In this document: piece after piece, positions 17,489 through 25,992 of the stretch
How positions within the stretch are numbered: position 1 is the stretch's first letter
Layout: each line of letters opens with the position of its first letter
Assembly: GCA_020628645.1 (NCBI GenBank)
Contig: JAHDES010000009.1
Location: forward strand, 1 to 64,000
Source of the DNA: Saprospiraceae bacterium
Lineage (GTDB): Bacteria; Bacteroidota; Bacteroidia; Chitinophagales; Saprospiraceae
Direction of reading: 5' to 3'
Length of the DNA: 64,000 nucleotides
The notes under the pieces: model-generated
Databases searched by the model: none
Told to the model about the DNA's origin: nothing
What the model saw: the letters and a program-made list of their open reading frames with translations, nothing else
Translations under genes and position numbers: made by a program

Positions 17489-17580
17489 TGCACTAGAATT
17501 TTCTGCAAAACTACTTTACCAAACACACAATTATCCGTATTTTTACGTTTCTGTATTAGTAAAAAATGAAATAGATAACT

Positions 17581-18804
17581 ATGAGCCAACGCTATCTCCC
17601 CTATTTGATAGCTAGTATTCTATCCTGTATAGGAATAATCCCTTTTTCACTTGCTGCGCAATCAGATTGTGATTCCCTTTCTGCTATTCTTGTCACTACT
17701 CATGTCTCTTGTGCAGGAGAAGCCGATGGCGTGATTAGTGTTATTCCCGAACATGGGACACCCCCTTTTTATTACAATTGGGATGATGGACATGTTTTAC
17801 AAACTCATTCTGGTTTAAGCATAGGAAATTATTTTGTTACCATAACAGATTCTGAAGGTTGTAAAGTTTTTTTAGCTGAAACCATTGAAGAACCCACTCC
17901 ATTAATTTTAAACTTAAATGCTCAAGATGCTTTTTGTGGCGAAATGGGTATTCTTACTGCAAATATATCAGGAGGAACGCCCCCATATCAGTATCAATGG
18001 GAATCAGGGGCTCAAGAAAATACACTTACAAATTTAGACGCTGGCACTTATACGGTGACTGTTTCTGATGCTAATGATTGTGCTGCTAGTAGCACAGCTT
18101 CTATCGAAAGTGATCCTACGATCTTAGATTTTGATGTTTCCTTTATTGCACCAAGTTGTCACGGCGCGCTGGACGGAACTATTGAAATCATCATGAATAG
18201 TGGCACACCTCCCTATGAATTTTCATGGAATACAGGAAGCGACCAAAGTAATATTGATAATTTAGGCGATGGAAATTATGTGTTTTTTGTAAATGATGCG
18301 CTCGGATGTTCTGATGGTGTGACTATTCAATTGAATGAACCTGAACCGCTCATCCTATCAATAGATCAAAATAGTCAAGATGCGATTGCAACTGCTTCTG
18401 GTGGAACTTCACCTTATTCTTTTATTTGGGATAATGGAATAGATACGCCTTATAACTTAGATTTAGTAGCAGGCGCTTATCAAGTCACGGTTTTTGATGC
18501 AAATGATTGTATGACGACTGCAATTGTGGATATTACAGAACCACTTTCTACTGCAACTACATTAGAAACTCAATTTTCCTTTTTTCCAAATCCAGCCAAT
18601 GATTATCTTCAAATTAATGTGCTTCAAGAAGATATTTCATCAACTTCTTTTCGACTTTTTGACCTAAAAGGGAGCATCTTAGAACAAGGTAATCTTCATA
18701 CTCCTACTCATTTTATAAATGTTCAACATCTTCCTGTTGGTATTTATTTGCTTCAACTTCAACAAGGAGAACAATTTTTTATCGAAAGAATAGTCATACG
18801 TTAG
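17581..18804 (+). CDS. SprB-repeat surface protein with T9SS sorting domain
   Basis: 407 residues. A signal peptide (about 1-26, ending SLAAQS) is followed by four SprB-type repeats of about 75 residues. Each has an [EG]-G-T-P/S-P-[FY]-x-[YF]-x-W-[DEN]-[DSTN]-G core, followed by a DAGTYTVTVSDANDC-like stretch (around residues 45-100, 120-180, 195-255 and 270-320). A T9SS type A tail begins near FSFFPNPANDYL. SprB repeats are found in gliding adhesins of Bacteroidota. This short version is probably a surface or secreted adhesin rather than the giant motility SprB. No motility genes are adjacent. Confidence 0.85.
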   Translation: MSQRYLPYLIASILSCIGIIPFSLAAQSDCDSLSAILVTTHVSCAGEADGVISVIPEHGTPPFYYNWDDGHVLQTHSGLSIGNYFVTITDSEGCKVFLAETIEEPTPLILNLNAQDAFCGEMGILTANISGGTPPYQYQWESGAQENTLTNLDAGTYTVTVSDANDCAASSTASIESDPTILDFDVSFIAPSCHGALDGTIEIIMNSGTPPYEFSWNTGSDQSNIDNLGDGNYVFFVNDALGCSDGVTIQLNEPEPLILSIDQNSQDAIATASGGTSPYSFIWDNGIDTPYNLDLVAGAYQVTVFDANDCMTTAIVDITEPLSTATTLETQFSFFPNPANDYLQINVLQEDISSTSFRLFDLKGSILEQGNLHTPTHFINVQHLPVGIYLLQLQQGEQFFIERIVIR

Positions 18805-18927
18805 TTTTTTACTAAATCTTTTTATCCCGTTATAAAAGTTATATCTTTAGCCATAAGAAATAACTCTCAATTCTTAGGTGTCGAATTAAATCGACCTTCT
18901 TATTCTTTTAATTGTTTGTACCAACGT

Positions 18928-20238
18928 ATGAAAATACATCAAATCAATATAATAAATCATCATCATCTCAAGGACCTAAAACTTGATTTCACTTATCAAG
19001 ACGGGCCAAAAAAAGGACAACCACTCGAAAAAATATGCTTAATTGGGCAAAGTGGAACGGGGAAAACGACGGTATTGAATTTGATAAAAGAGTTTATTAG
19101 AAAATTCACTTGGATAAAACACTATAAAGTAATAGAGCCTAAATTTAAGAACAATCTTTTTAATCAGCTAAATAATGTTCAAGTTACTTGTAGTACAAGT
19201 AATATAAATATAAAAGAAACTAATTTAGGTTGGGATATATTATATGAAAACAATCAAGAATTCCAATTACATGATACTCTAAATTTCAGTAATCTCAAGT
19301 TCAATGATCTTTTTAAAGATACCCTTTGTCTTTACATAACTTCTGAAATCACCCAAAATGAAAATTCAATATTAGTAAAGAAAAATAATACAACTGACGA
19401 AGTGTCTGAAAGTACAACATCATATGGTTTAAATCAAAAACTACCCTCTTTTCCAACAATAGGAGTTACTATTTCACCAAAAACAAAAGAGACTACATGG
19501 CTAGCTTTACTTGCAAATCTTTTTGAGTATGATAATAATTTAAAGAGAAAAGGAGCAGATCTTATCCAAAAAGGTATTTTTACCAATATCAATCGAATGC
19601 AAAAAGAGATCGAAGCATGGAAAAAAGAAAATCCTAATCCTAGAGTAGAGCTTGCCGAAAAGGTGCTCAATCCTATTTTAGACAAAATCAATCTAGAACT
19701 TGACACGGACACATCTGAAGCTTTAATCACCTTACGAAATAAGTCCGACAATAGTGTTGTACCTGGAGATGCTTTAAGTACAGGAACAAAACAATTGATC
19801 CTTAGTTTGATTCCACTTTATCAACTCAAAATAAATGGTGCTTTGGTGATGATTGATGAACCAGAACGTTCCCTTTTTCCTGATATCCAGCAAGAATTAA
19901 TCGGTCATTATCGCCGTATTTGCCCTGATTCACAATTAATTGTAGCAACCCATTCCCCATTTATTGCTGCATCATTTGAACCTGAAGAGCGCTTTATTTT
20001 TAAATTTAATGCAAATGGAAAAGTAGTCGTTTCTAATGGTGTTGCTCCGATTGGAGATGATCCAAATGACATCCTTAAACAGGATTTTGATCTTCCTAAT
20101 TTAATGAATGAAGAAGGAATTAAAATGTATCGAAAGTATCTTGCTATTCGAGCTAAAGCCAAAAAAGAACAAGATAAAACCAAAAAAGAACAATTAATCA
20201 AAGAAGCAGCAGCTATTGGTGATAAATATAATTTTTAA
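18928..20238 (+). CDS. Septu PtuA-like AAA ATPase (candidate anti-phage defence)
   Basis: 436 residues from the ATG of MKIHQINIIN; a TTG four codons earlier is less likely. It is an ABC/SMC-like ATPase: Walker A GQSGTGKTT (40-48), ABC-type signature LSTGTKQ (283-289), Walker B VMIDEPE (Asp310, Glu311) and H-loop VATHSPF (His342). A helical insert lies between Walker A and the signature. The C-terminal lysine-rich helix (AKKEQDKTKKEQ) resembles the tails of Septu and retron-associated ATPases. Its stop overlaps the start of the HNH gene (TAATG at 20236-20240). The pair fits the Septu layout (PtuA ATPase, PtuB HNH), where the ATPase controls the nuclease. Septu is an inference from architecture; a plain AAA-HNH pair of another type is possible. 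Confidence 0.72.
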   Translation: MKIHQINIINHHHLKDLKLDFTYQDGPKKGQPLEKICLIGQSGTGKTTVLNLIKEFIRKFTWIKHYKVIEPKFKNNLFNQLNNVQVTCSTSNINIKETNLGWDILYENNQEFQLHDTLNFSNLKFNDLFKDTLCLYITSEITQNENSILVKKNNTTDEVSESTTSYGLNQKLPSFPTIGVTISPKTKETTWLALLANLFEYDNNLKRKGADLIQKGIFTNINRMQKEIEAWKKENPNPRVELAEKVLNPILDKINLELDTDTSEALITLRNKSDNSVVPGDALSTGTKQLILSLIPLYQLKINGALVMIDEPERSLFPDIQQELIGHYRRICPDSQLIVATHSPFIAASFEPEERFIFKFNANGKVVVSNGVAPIGDDPNDILKQDFDLPNLMNEEGIKMYRKYLAIRAKAKKEQDKTKKEQLIKEAAAIGDKYNF

Positions 20239-20792
20239 TGCGGAGAACACTTAAACAAACACATCAACTCTTATATAAAGTCGGGGGCAACAATTCAAAA
20301 CTACGAGATTTCCTTTATGAAGAACAAAAAGGAATTTGTGCCTATACAGATACTTTTTTAGGTCGAACAGATAAAAAGGAAATAGATCATTTTAATCCAT
20401 CTTTAAAAGGAACTCAAGAAGATGGTTTCAATAATTATTTTCTAGTCAAAGCACAATGGAATCTTGAAAAGTCTTCCAAATGGGAGAAATTTCAACCCAT
20501 CATGCACCCTACAGATGAACAACTAGAATCTCGTATTTTATACCTTCAAGGAGATTATATCGTCGCTGATGAAAATGATATTTCTGCAATAAATTTATAT
20601 GAATTACTAAAAATTGGTGATCCTGATTTAGCCGATGAACGTAAACGTTATATTCAACGAAAAAAGAACGATATTGAAATGTATGGATATACTGCAAGTG
20701 AATATTTTGAAATTCTTTTAATGGAAGATCGAAATGAAGTGAGTCACATCAGAGCCATACAAGAAGAATTTGATATTACTTTATCCTTATAA
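20238..20792 (+). CDS. PtuB-like HNH endonuclease (candidate defence effector)
   Basis: 184 residues. HNH core: KGICAYTD (Cys34), KEIDHFNP (Asp50-His51), and NNYFLVKAQWNLEKSSK (Asn66/Asn75) as the final helix. Most PtuB and McrA-like HNH proteins have CxxC pairs around the ββα-metal fold; here the first pair is reduced to C-A-Y-T and no second pair is seen. The zinc site therefore looks lost or replaced. The start overlaps the ATPase stop, so the two products are made in step. The C-terminal half (about 100-184) is helical and charged and probably contacts the ATPase. Expected action is DNA or RNA cutting on phage infection; this is inference. Confidence 0.7.
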   Translation: MRRTLKQTHQLLYKVGGNNSKLRDFLYEEQKGICAYTDTFLGRTDKKEIDHFNPSLKGTQEDGFNNYFLVKAQWNLEKSSKWEKFQPIMHPTDEQLESRILYLQGDYIVADENDISAINLYELLKIGDPDLADERKRYIQRKKNDIEMYGYTASEYFEILLMEDRNEVSHIRAIQEEFDITLSL

Positions 20793-20805
20793 TCGCATTT
20801 AATTT

Positions 20806-21597
20806 ATGAGAATAATTACCCTCTTATTTCTTTTATTGCTCCCCTTCATTCTACATGCACAATCTCCCGTCTCCTCTCGTGCGAGTGCCGTAGGAGAAGC
20901 CGCTGTAGCTTTCCAAGATATGAACAGCCTATTTTTCAATCAAGCAGGATTAGCAAACCTAGATGAATTAGGCGGTATTATCAGTTCAGAACGACGTTTT
21001 CTGTCAGATGCATTGAATACTTTTTCAGGCGGTTTTTTGATTCCTACGGATGCTGGGAATTTTGGTTTAAGTATTAATTATTTTGGATTTAGTGCTTTTA
21101 ATCAGCAAAAAATAGGTTTGGTATATGCTCGTCGATTATTTGAAAAAGCGACTATTGGAGCAGAATTAAATGTTCAAAATTATCGCATTCCTGAATATGG
21201 CAATTTTGCTGTTTTTTCCATGGAATTAGGTCTGCAATATGAACTCAATGATGCTCTCATCATTGGTGCGCATATTAGCAATCCCATTCAACAAGAACTA
21301 GTGGAAGATGAAAATTTAAGTACTCGACTTAATTTAGGCTTGGCTTATTTAGTGAGTGATAAACTCTCTCTTTTTGCGGAAACGGAGAAGGATATTGATA
21401 CGCCCTTTCGCTTAAAAGCAGGTTTGGAATATCAACCTATCTCTATTTTATACCTTCGTTTTGGAATAGGCACTGCCCCTACCCTTACCAATTTCGGAAT
21501 TGGCTTAAAGATTAGTGAACAATTAAAAATTGACTTATCCAGTTCCTATCATCAACAATTGGGCTTTAGTCCCGGAATCAGTATTATTTACAACTAA
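20806..21597 (+). CDS. Outer-membrane barrel protein of the PorV/UPF0164-like type
   Basis: 263 residues with a signal peptide (MRIITLLFLLLLPFILHAQS). The mature start, SRASAVGEAAVAFQDMNSLFFNQAGLANL, has the A-x-G-x-A...N-x-A-G-L pattern of PorV/PorQ/UPF0164 outer-membrane proteins. The rest alternates hydrophobic residues in strand-like stretches and ends in a barrel-type IIYN. In Bacteroidota this group includes T9SS shuttle proteins, but a specific role cannot be assigned. It begins 13 bp after the HNH gene, and its stop overlaps the mqnB start (TAATG). Confidence 0.7.
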   Translation: MRIITLLFLLLLPFILHAQSPVSSRASAVGEAAVAFQDMNSLFFNQAGLANLDELGGIISSERRFLSDALNTFSGGFLIPTDAGNFGLSINYFGFSAFNQQKIGLVYARRLFEKATIGAELNVQNYRIPEYGNFAVFSMELGLQYELNDALIIGAHISNPIQQELVEDENLSTRLNLGLAYLVSDKLSLFAETEKDIDTPFRLKAGLEYQPISILYLRFGIGTAPTLTNFGIGLKISEQLKIDLSSSYHQQLGFSPGISIIYN

Positions 21598-22295
21598 TGA
21601 AACTAGTTCTTGTCGCTGCAACGCCTTTTGAGGTGCACCCCTTACATCAACATTTAGAACAAGAGTTCAAACGGGTCTCTCCTATTGTTTACACGAAAGG
21701 GGAAACTGAAATTCATCTTTTGATTACGGGTATTGGAATCATGGCAACTGCCTATACCTTGGGGCGTTACATGGCATACATTCAAGCAGATTTGGTCATT
21801 AATCTTGGGATTGCAGGGGCATTTCATCAAAAATTAAGTATTGGAGATGTGGTGCATATAGTATCCGATGAACTAGGCGATCTTGGAATCGAAGAAGCAG
21901 ACGGCTCATTTTCCACCCTTTTTGATGCCGAATTAATGGATAAAAATCAATTTCCTTTTCAAGAAGGAATTTTGATAGACAAGCATGCTTCTGCCTATAA
22001 TTTTCTACCTAAAGTAAGTGGTTTAACCATAAATAAAGTACATGGAGAAACATCATCTATCGAAAAATGCCAAGCACAATTCAAAGCTGATATTGAAAGT
22101 ATGGAAGGGGCGGCATTTATGTTTGTCTGTTTACAAGAAGAAGTGCCATTTTTACAAATTCGTGCGATTTCCAATTATGTTGAAAGTCGCAATAAAGAAA
22201 ATTGGAATATTCCTTTAGCAATCAATAATTTAAACAAAGTTGCCCTTGAAATCATTAGAGATGTAACGAATATACCCGAATCAAAGGAAAAATAA
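21597..22295 (+). CDS. mqnB: Futalosine hydrolase
   Basis: 232 residues of the nucleoside phosphorylase/hydrolase family (MTAN-like). It begins LVLVAATPFEVHPL, with LLITGIGIMATAYTLG, the NLGIAGAFHQKLSIGDVV segment, and ESMEGAAFMFVC, the catalytic Glu-Met-Glu region that binds the ribose. MqnB removes hypoxanthine from futalosine in the alternative menaquinone pathway used by many Bacteroidota. Start and stop both overlap their neighbours (TAATG at 21595-21599 and 22293-22297), which implies translational coupling. Confidence 0.85.
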   Translation: MKLVLVAATPFEVHPLHQHLEQEFKRVSPIVYTKGETEIHLLITGIGIMATAYTLGRYMAYIQADLVINLGIAGAFHQKLSIGDVVHIVSDELGDLGIEEADGSFSTLFDAELMDKNQFPFQEGILIDKHASAYNFLPKVSGLTINKVHGETSSIEKCQAQFKADIESMEGAAFMFVCLQEEVPFLQIRAISNYVESRNKENWNIPLAINNLNKVALEIIRDVTNIPESKEK

Positions 22296-23065
22296 TGAAA
22301 AACATAGTCCAACATAAACCTTCTCGCCTTTTTATCATTCTAGCTGGTTTTTTTATTACCAATGCCATTGTTGCAGAATTTATTGGTATGAAAATTTTCT
22401 CTGTTGAAGATACGCTTGGTATAGATCGTTTTAGTTTCACTATCATGGGGCATGAAAATTCATTGATGCTCTCGGCAGGGGTGATTTTATGGCCGATTGT
22501 ATTTATAATGACAGACATTATCAATGAGTATTTTGGACGAAAAGGGGTACAATTTCTTTCGATTCTTACCGCTATTTTAATTAGTTATGGCTTTGTTATG
22601 ATTTTTCAAGCGATTGATTTAACACCCGCGGAGTGGTGGATCGGAGACTATCAAAAATATGGTATTGATGATATGCAAAATGCCTTTGCACAAGTGTATG
22701 GGCAAGGACTTTGGATTATTGTGGGTTCATTAGTTGCCTTCTTGGTAGGTCAAATTGTGGATGCTTTTGTCTTTTATAAAGTAAAAATTGTGGGTGGTGG
22801 CAATCGAATCTGGCTTCGTGCTACGCTTTCAACTGCTGTATCGCAATTAATAGATAGTTTTATTGTACTTTATATCGCCTTTGTTTTGGGGCCGCCTCAA
22901 TGGGAAACGAGTTTGTTCGTTGCAGTAGGTACAACCAATTATTTATACAAACTCTTGATGGCCATTTTGTTAATCCCACTACTGTACGGAGCACATTATG
23001 TGATAGAATGGTACTTAGGGAAATCCGTAGCAGATCAATTAAAAGCAGATGCTTTAAAGGCTTGA
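22295..23065 (+). CDS. Queuosine precursor transporter (VUT/YhhQ family)
   Basis: 256 residues with about six to seven transmembrane helices. Family features are FITNAIVAEFIGMKIF, ILWPIVFIMTDIINEYFGRK and the polar ATLSTAVSQLIDSFIVLYIAF segment. Characterised members import preQ0/preQ1 or related bases for tRNA queuosine synthesis. The insert DRFSFTIMGHENSLMLS near residues 43-60 is common in Bacteroidota members. The start overlaps the mqnB stop, making this the last gene of a strand-wise run from 18928. The product convergent with it begins 2 bp downstream on the other strand. Confidence 0.85.
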   Translation: MKNIVQHKPSRLFIILAGFFITNAIVAEFIGMKIFSVEDTLGIDRFSFTIMGHENSLMLSAGVILWPIVFIMTDIINEYFGRKGVQFLSILTAILISYGFVMIFQAIDLTPAEWWIGDYQKYGIDDMQNAFAQVYGQGLWIIVGSLVAFLVGQIVDAFVFYKVKIVGGGNRIWLRATLSTAVSQLIDSFIVLYIAFVLGPPQWETSLFVAVGTTNYLYKLLMAILLIPLLYGAHYVIEWYLGKSVADQLKADALKA

Positions 23066-23066
23066 C

Positions 23067-24047
23067 CTAATTCTTCATTTCAAATACATCGCGAACTTTT
23101 CGATCACGAATGATTTGATGGAAACCCGTTAGTAATTCTATCTCTTTACCATCATGTAAGTAATACAATTGTATCCCATAATTGGCAGAAGTTTTGGGTT
23201 CGGTATTATAAAAATAAAGAATTGGCGTATTGGTATCATAGTTAAATAAAACCCCTTCTGTATTTTGATCGCTTTCAGGAAAGATAGGATTTTTTTCTAC
23301 ATAGGAAATGGGTTGATTCGTATCTAAATCAATAATTTTCAAGACAAATTCTTCATCTAAAAGTAAATCAGTATTTGGATGGTTCATATCCAGATGAATC
23401 TCTGTGTAATACCAAGCTTTTCCATTCTTTTTAATTTTGTTGAGGTTTTTACTGTTTGGAGCGGTTCGTATTAATACATTTTTTAAACTGACTTGGGTAT
23501 TTTCAATAAGGGATTGGATGTCTTCTTGCTTTAATTGTTTAGTTTGATACTCCACAATTTCTGCTTTTGAAGCTTTGAGCAATTCCATTTGTTGATGATG
23601 AGCACGATACAAACTATCACTTTGAGAAAGTAATTTATTTTTTTCCATTTCTAAAACTGAAATCTGTTCTTGAGAACTAGAAGCCTTAGTTTTGAGCTGA
23701 TTGATTTCATTTTCAAGGGTAAAAAAGCGATTTTGACTATTCGATAATTCACTTTTTAGAGACTTAATCTCCTTTTCTCTACGATATAATTTTCCTTCAA
23801 GTGATTTAATTTTTCCTTTATACCATTGAATACTATCTCGAACAATAGCTAATTGCTGAATAAGTTGATTATTCTGATGTTTTAAACTCATATTCTCCCG
23901 AAAATCAATTTTTACCATTTTCGCCAACATATCAATATCTGACTGCTGTTGATGCACCAACTTTTCATTGGTTTGATATTGAAAATACGTAAAAGAAGAA
24001 ATTGCTAGAAGAACAGAAATCGCTAAAATAATACCTACCTTACCCAT
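23067..24047 (-). CDS. Membrane-anchored coiled-coil protein of unknown function
   Basis: 326 residues from the ATG of MGKVGIILAI; seven in-frame residues upstream add nothing. One transmembrane anchor (about 3-20) leads to a long coiled coil (about 30-190: repeated LE.EI..LK.K heptads, KSLEGKLYRREKEIKSLKSE). A C-terminal globular beta region (about 195-320) follows, with WYYTEIHLDMNHPNTDLLLDEEF. No family recognised. It is probably a periplasm-facing or cell-surface rod. It is convergent with the transporter gene, overlapping none. Confidence 0.65.
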   Translation of the reverse strand: MGKVGIILAISVLLAISSFTYFQYQTNEKLVHQQQSDIDMLAKMVKIDFRENMSLKHQNNQLIQQLAIVRDSIQWYKGKIKSLEGKLYRREKEIKSLKSELSNSQNRFFTLENEINQLKTKASSSQEQISVLEMEKNKLLSQSDSLYRAHHQQMELLKASKAEIVEYQTKQLKQEDIQSLIENTQVSLKNVLIRTAPNSKNLNKIKKNGKAWYYTEIHLDMNHPNTDLLLDEEFVLKIIDLDTNQPISYVEKNPIFPESDQNTEGVLFNYDTNTPILYFYNTEPKTSANYGIQLYYLHDGKEIELLTGFHQIIRDRKVRDVFEMKN

Positions 24048-24174
24048 GTTTGAACCGTTTGTTATCAAGTCGAATTCCTATGGAAATTACAACTCAGTGC
24101 GTTTTTTAAATATACATATTATACATATACTTAATTTATCCAAATCTGTTTCAATAGAAATCTAGCTTATTGTA

Positions 24175-24205
24175 TTTGCATGAATGCATGATTCTAGTAT
24201 ATTTG
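24175..24205 (+). promoter_or_regulatory. Bacteroidota-type promoter of the CtlX gene
   Basis: TTTG at 24175-24178, a 19-bp spacer, and TATATTTG at 24198-24205 match the -33/-7 consensus of Bacteroidota sigma factor. The predicted start site is about 20 bp before the ATG at 24229, which fits. Confidence 0.65.
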
Positions 24206-24228
24206 TCCAAATTATTTATTCCTTACGC

Positions 24229-25161
24229 ATGAAGCTCAACCAAATTACTGATACCATTCTCATGGTACGACCTGCAAACTTCGGTTTTAATGAAGAAACC
24301 GCTGCTAATAATGCTTTTCAAACGAATGATACGACTCGCTCGACTCAATCTATTCGCGAACAAGCTATAACAGAATTTGACACCTTCGTCAAAAAATTAA
24401 GAGCGGTTGGCATTCAAGTTGTCGTAGCAGAGGACTCTCCTACTCCAATCAAACCTGATGCTATTTTCCCAAACAATTGGGTGAGTTTTCATCAGGATGG
24501 CACCTTAATCACCTATCCAATGTTTGCTCCTTCGCGCCGCGTAGAACGTCAGGAAAATGTGATGGCTGCTATCGAAAATCAATTTGAAATTGATCGAAGA
24601 ATTGATTTTGCACATTACGAAAGTCAAAACTTATTTTTGGAAGGTACGGGAAGTATGATTTTTGATCGTCCTAATCGTATTGTGTATGCTTGTTTGAGTC
24701 AACGTACTGACCAAGAATTATTAGATGAATTTGCCCAAAAAATGGGAATGAAAACCATTGCATTTCATTCGGTTGATGGAAATCATCATCCTATTTATCA
24801 CACCAATGTGATGATGGCAGTTGGCGAAACTTTCGTTGTCATTTGTATGGATACCATTCATGATGAAACGGAGAAAAAATTATTACTCGATACTTTTGAG
24901 GCTACTAATAAGGCATGTATTGAGATTTCACTCGATCAAATGAATTCCTTTGCTGGCAATATGCTTCAAGTACGGAGTACCGATGGAACACCTTATTTGG
25001 TGATGTCGCAACAAGCTTATGATTCTTTAAGTGAAGAGCAAGTCGATACTATTGAAACGCATACTAAAATCTTGGCAAGTCCTATTCCAACAATAGAAAC
25101 CTATGGCGGAGGAAGTACCCGTTGTATGATGGCAGAAGTATTTTTGAAATCAAAAAGTTAG
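24229..25161 (+). CDS. ctlX: Citrulline utilization hydrolase CtlX (amidinotransferase fold)
   Basis: 310 residues from the ATG of MKLNQITDTI, chosen because ILMVRPANFGFN is the conserved start and the promoter lies right upstream. It is a guanidine-modifying enzyme of the arginine deiminase/dimethylarginine hydrolase superfamily. PDAIFPNNWVSFH carries the active-site Asp and Asn. Catalytic His is in YHTNVMM, and the nucleophile Cys is in GGGSTRCMMAE. All are intact. Family members named CtlX are linked to citrulline use; the exact substrate in this organism is not known. It is a single gene with its own promoter. Confidence 0.85.
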   Translation: MKLNQITDTILMVRPANFGFNEETAANNAFQTNDTTRSTQSIREQAITEFDTFVKKLRAVGIQVVVAEDSPTPIKPDAIFPNNWVSFHQDGTLITYPMFAPSRRVERQENVMAAIENQFEIDRRIDFAHYESQNLFLEGTGSMIFDRPNRIVYACLSQRTDQELLDEFAQKMGMKTIAFHSVDGNHHPIYHTNVMMAVGETFVVICMDTIHDETEKKLLLDTFEATNKACIEISLDQMNSFAGNMLQVRSTDGTPYLVMSQQAYDSLSEEQVDTIETHTKILASPIPTIETYGGGSTRCMMAEVFLKSKS

Positions 25162-25219
25162 ATCAACTATATCTTTCAATTACTGTTGTTTATTTTTTAT
25201 CTCGTCAAACTATAACTTA

Positions 25220-25975
25220 ATGGAATTCCAAAATAAAGTAGTCATTATTACAGGAGCAGGTTCTGGAATTGGTGCAGCAATTGCGGCTGCTTTTGCTAAA
25301 GAGGGTGCTAAAGTCGTTTTATCCGATATTAATCTTGATAATGCCACTGAAATCATGCAAGCCATCAAAGCAGATCAAGGTGAAGCTATTGCTGTAAAAA
25401 CTAATGTTGCCGATTTTGATGAGATGAATGAATTAGTAAATCAAGCCATTGCTAGTTTTGGGCAAATTGATGTTTTTGTCAATAATGCAGGGATCGGAGG
25501 CAAGCAACCTAATAAAACTGCAGATCATACACTTGAAGATTGGCATAATGTCATTGCAGTCAATCAAACGGGCGTTTTTTATGGAATGAAACTCGCCTTG
25601 CAGCAAATGACAAAACAAGGGCATGGAAATATTGTCAATATCGCTTCTCTAGCTGGATTGAAAGCTTCAGGAAATAATTTATCCTATTCTGCTAGTAAAT
25701 TTGCAGTAGTAGGGATGACCAAATCTGCTGCCTTAGAATATGCGCGAAAAGGGATTCGTATTAATGCGGTATGTCCAGGTTATACTGAAACGCCTTTATT
25801 GCAACAATTAAAGGATTTCCAGCCCAATATGGAACAATTATTACTCAGTTATATTCCTATGAAACGCTTTGGTAAAGTTCAAGAAATTGCAAATGCCGTT
25901 TTATGGTTAGCATCTGATAAAAGTTCTTATTCTACAGGTCAAACCCTTATTTTAGATGGAGGGACCTATCTTTAA
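25220..25975 (+). CDS. Short-chain dehydrogenase (SDR, classical)
   Basis: 251 residues. Rossmann motif TGAGSGIGAA (residues ~11-20), NNAG (~89), catalytic Ser in IASLAG, and YxxxK as YSASKFA. The C-terminal GQTLILDGG is typical of the 3-oxoacyl-ACP reductase/glucose-1-dehydrogenase-like subgroup. It uses NAD(P)(H) to interconvert an alcohol and a ketone; the substrate is unknown. A second SDR follows 17 bp downstream, so the two may be a tandem duplicate or pathway pair. Confidence 0.88.
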   Translation: MEFQNKVVIITGAGSGIGAAIAAAFAKEGAKVVLSDINLDNATEIMQAIKADQGEAIAVKTNVADFDEMNELVNQAIASFGQIDVFVNNAGIGGKQPNKTADHTLEDWHNVIAVNQTGVFYGMKLALQQMTKQGHGNIVNIASLAGLKASGNNLSYSASKFAVVGMTKSAALEYARKGIRINAVCPGYTETPLLQQLKDFQPNMEQLLLSYIPMKRFGKVQEIANAVLWLASDKSSYSTGQTLILDGGTYL

Positions 25976-25992
25976 ACAGCAAAATTAATAGT

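Noticed and set aside
18916-18927. TTG as the start of the Septu-like ATPase
   Set aside because: It adds only four residues outside the conserved core; the ATG at 18928 is preferred.
18928-20792. Retron (Ec78-type) system
   Set aside because: The ATPase-HNH pair also occurs with retrons, but no reverse transcriptase gene or msr-msd RNA is visible nearby.
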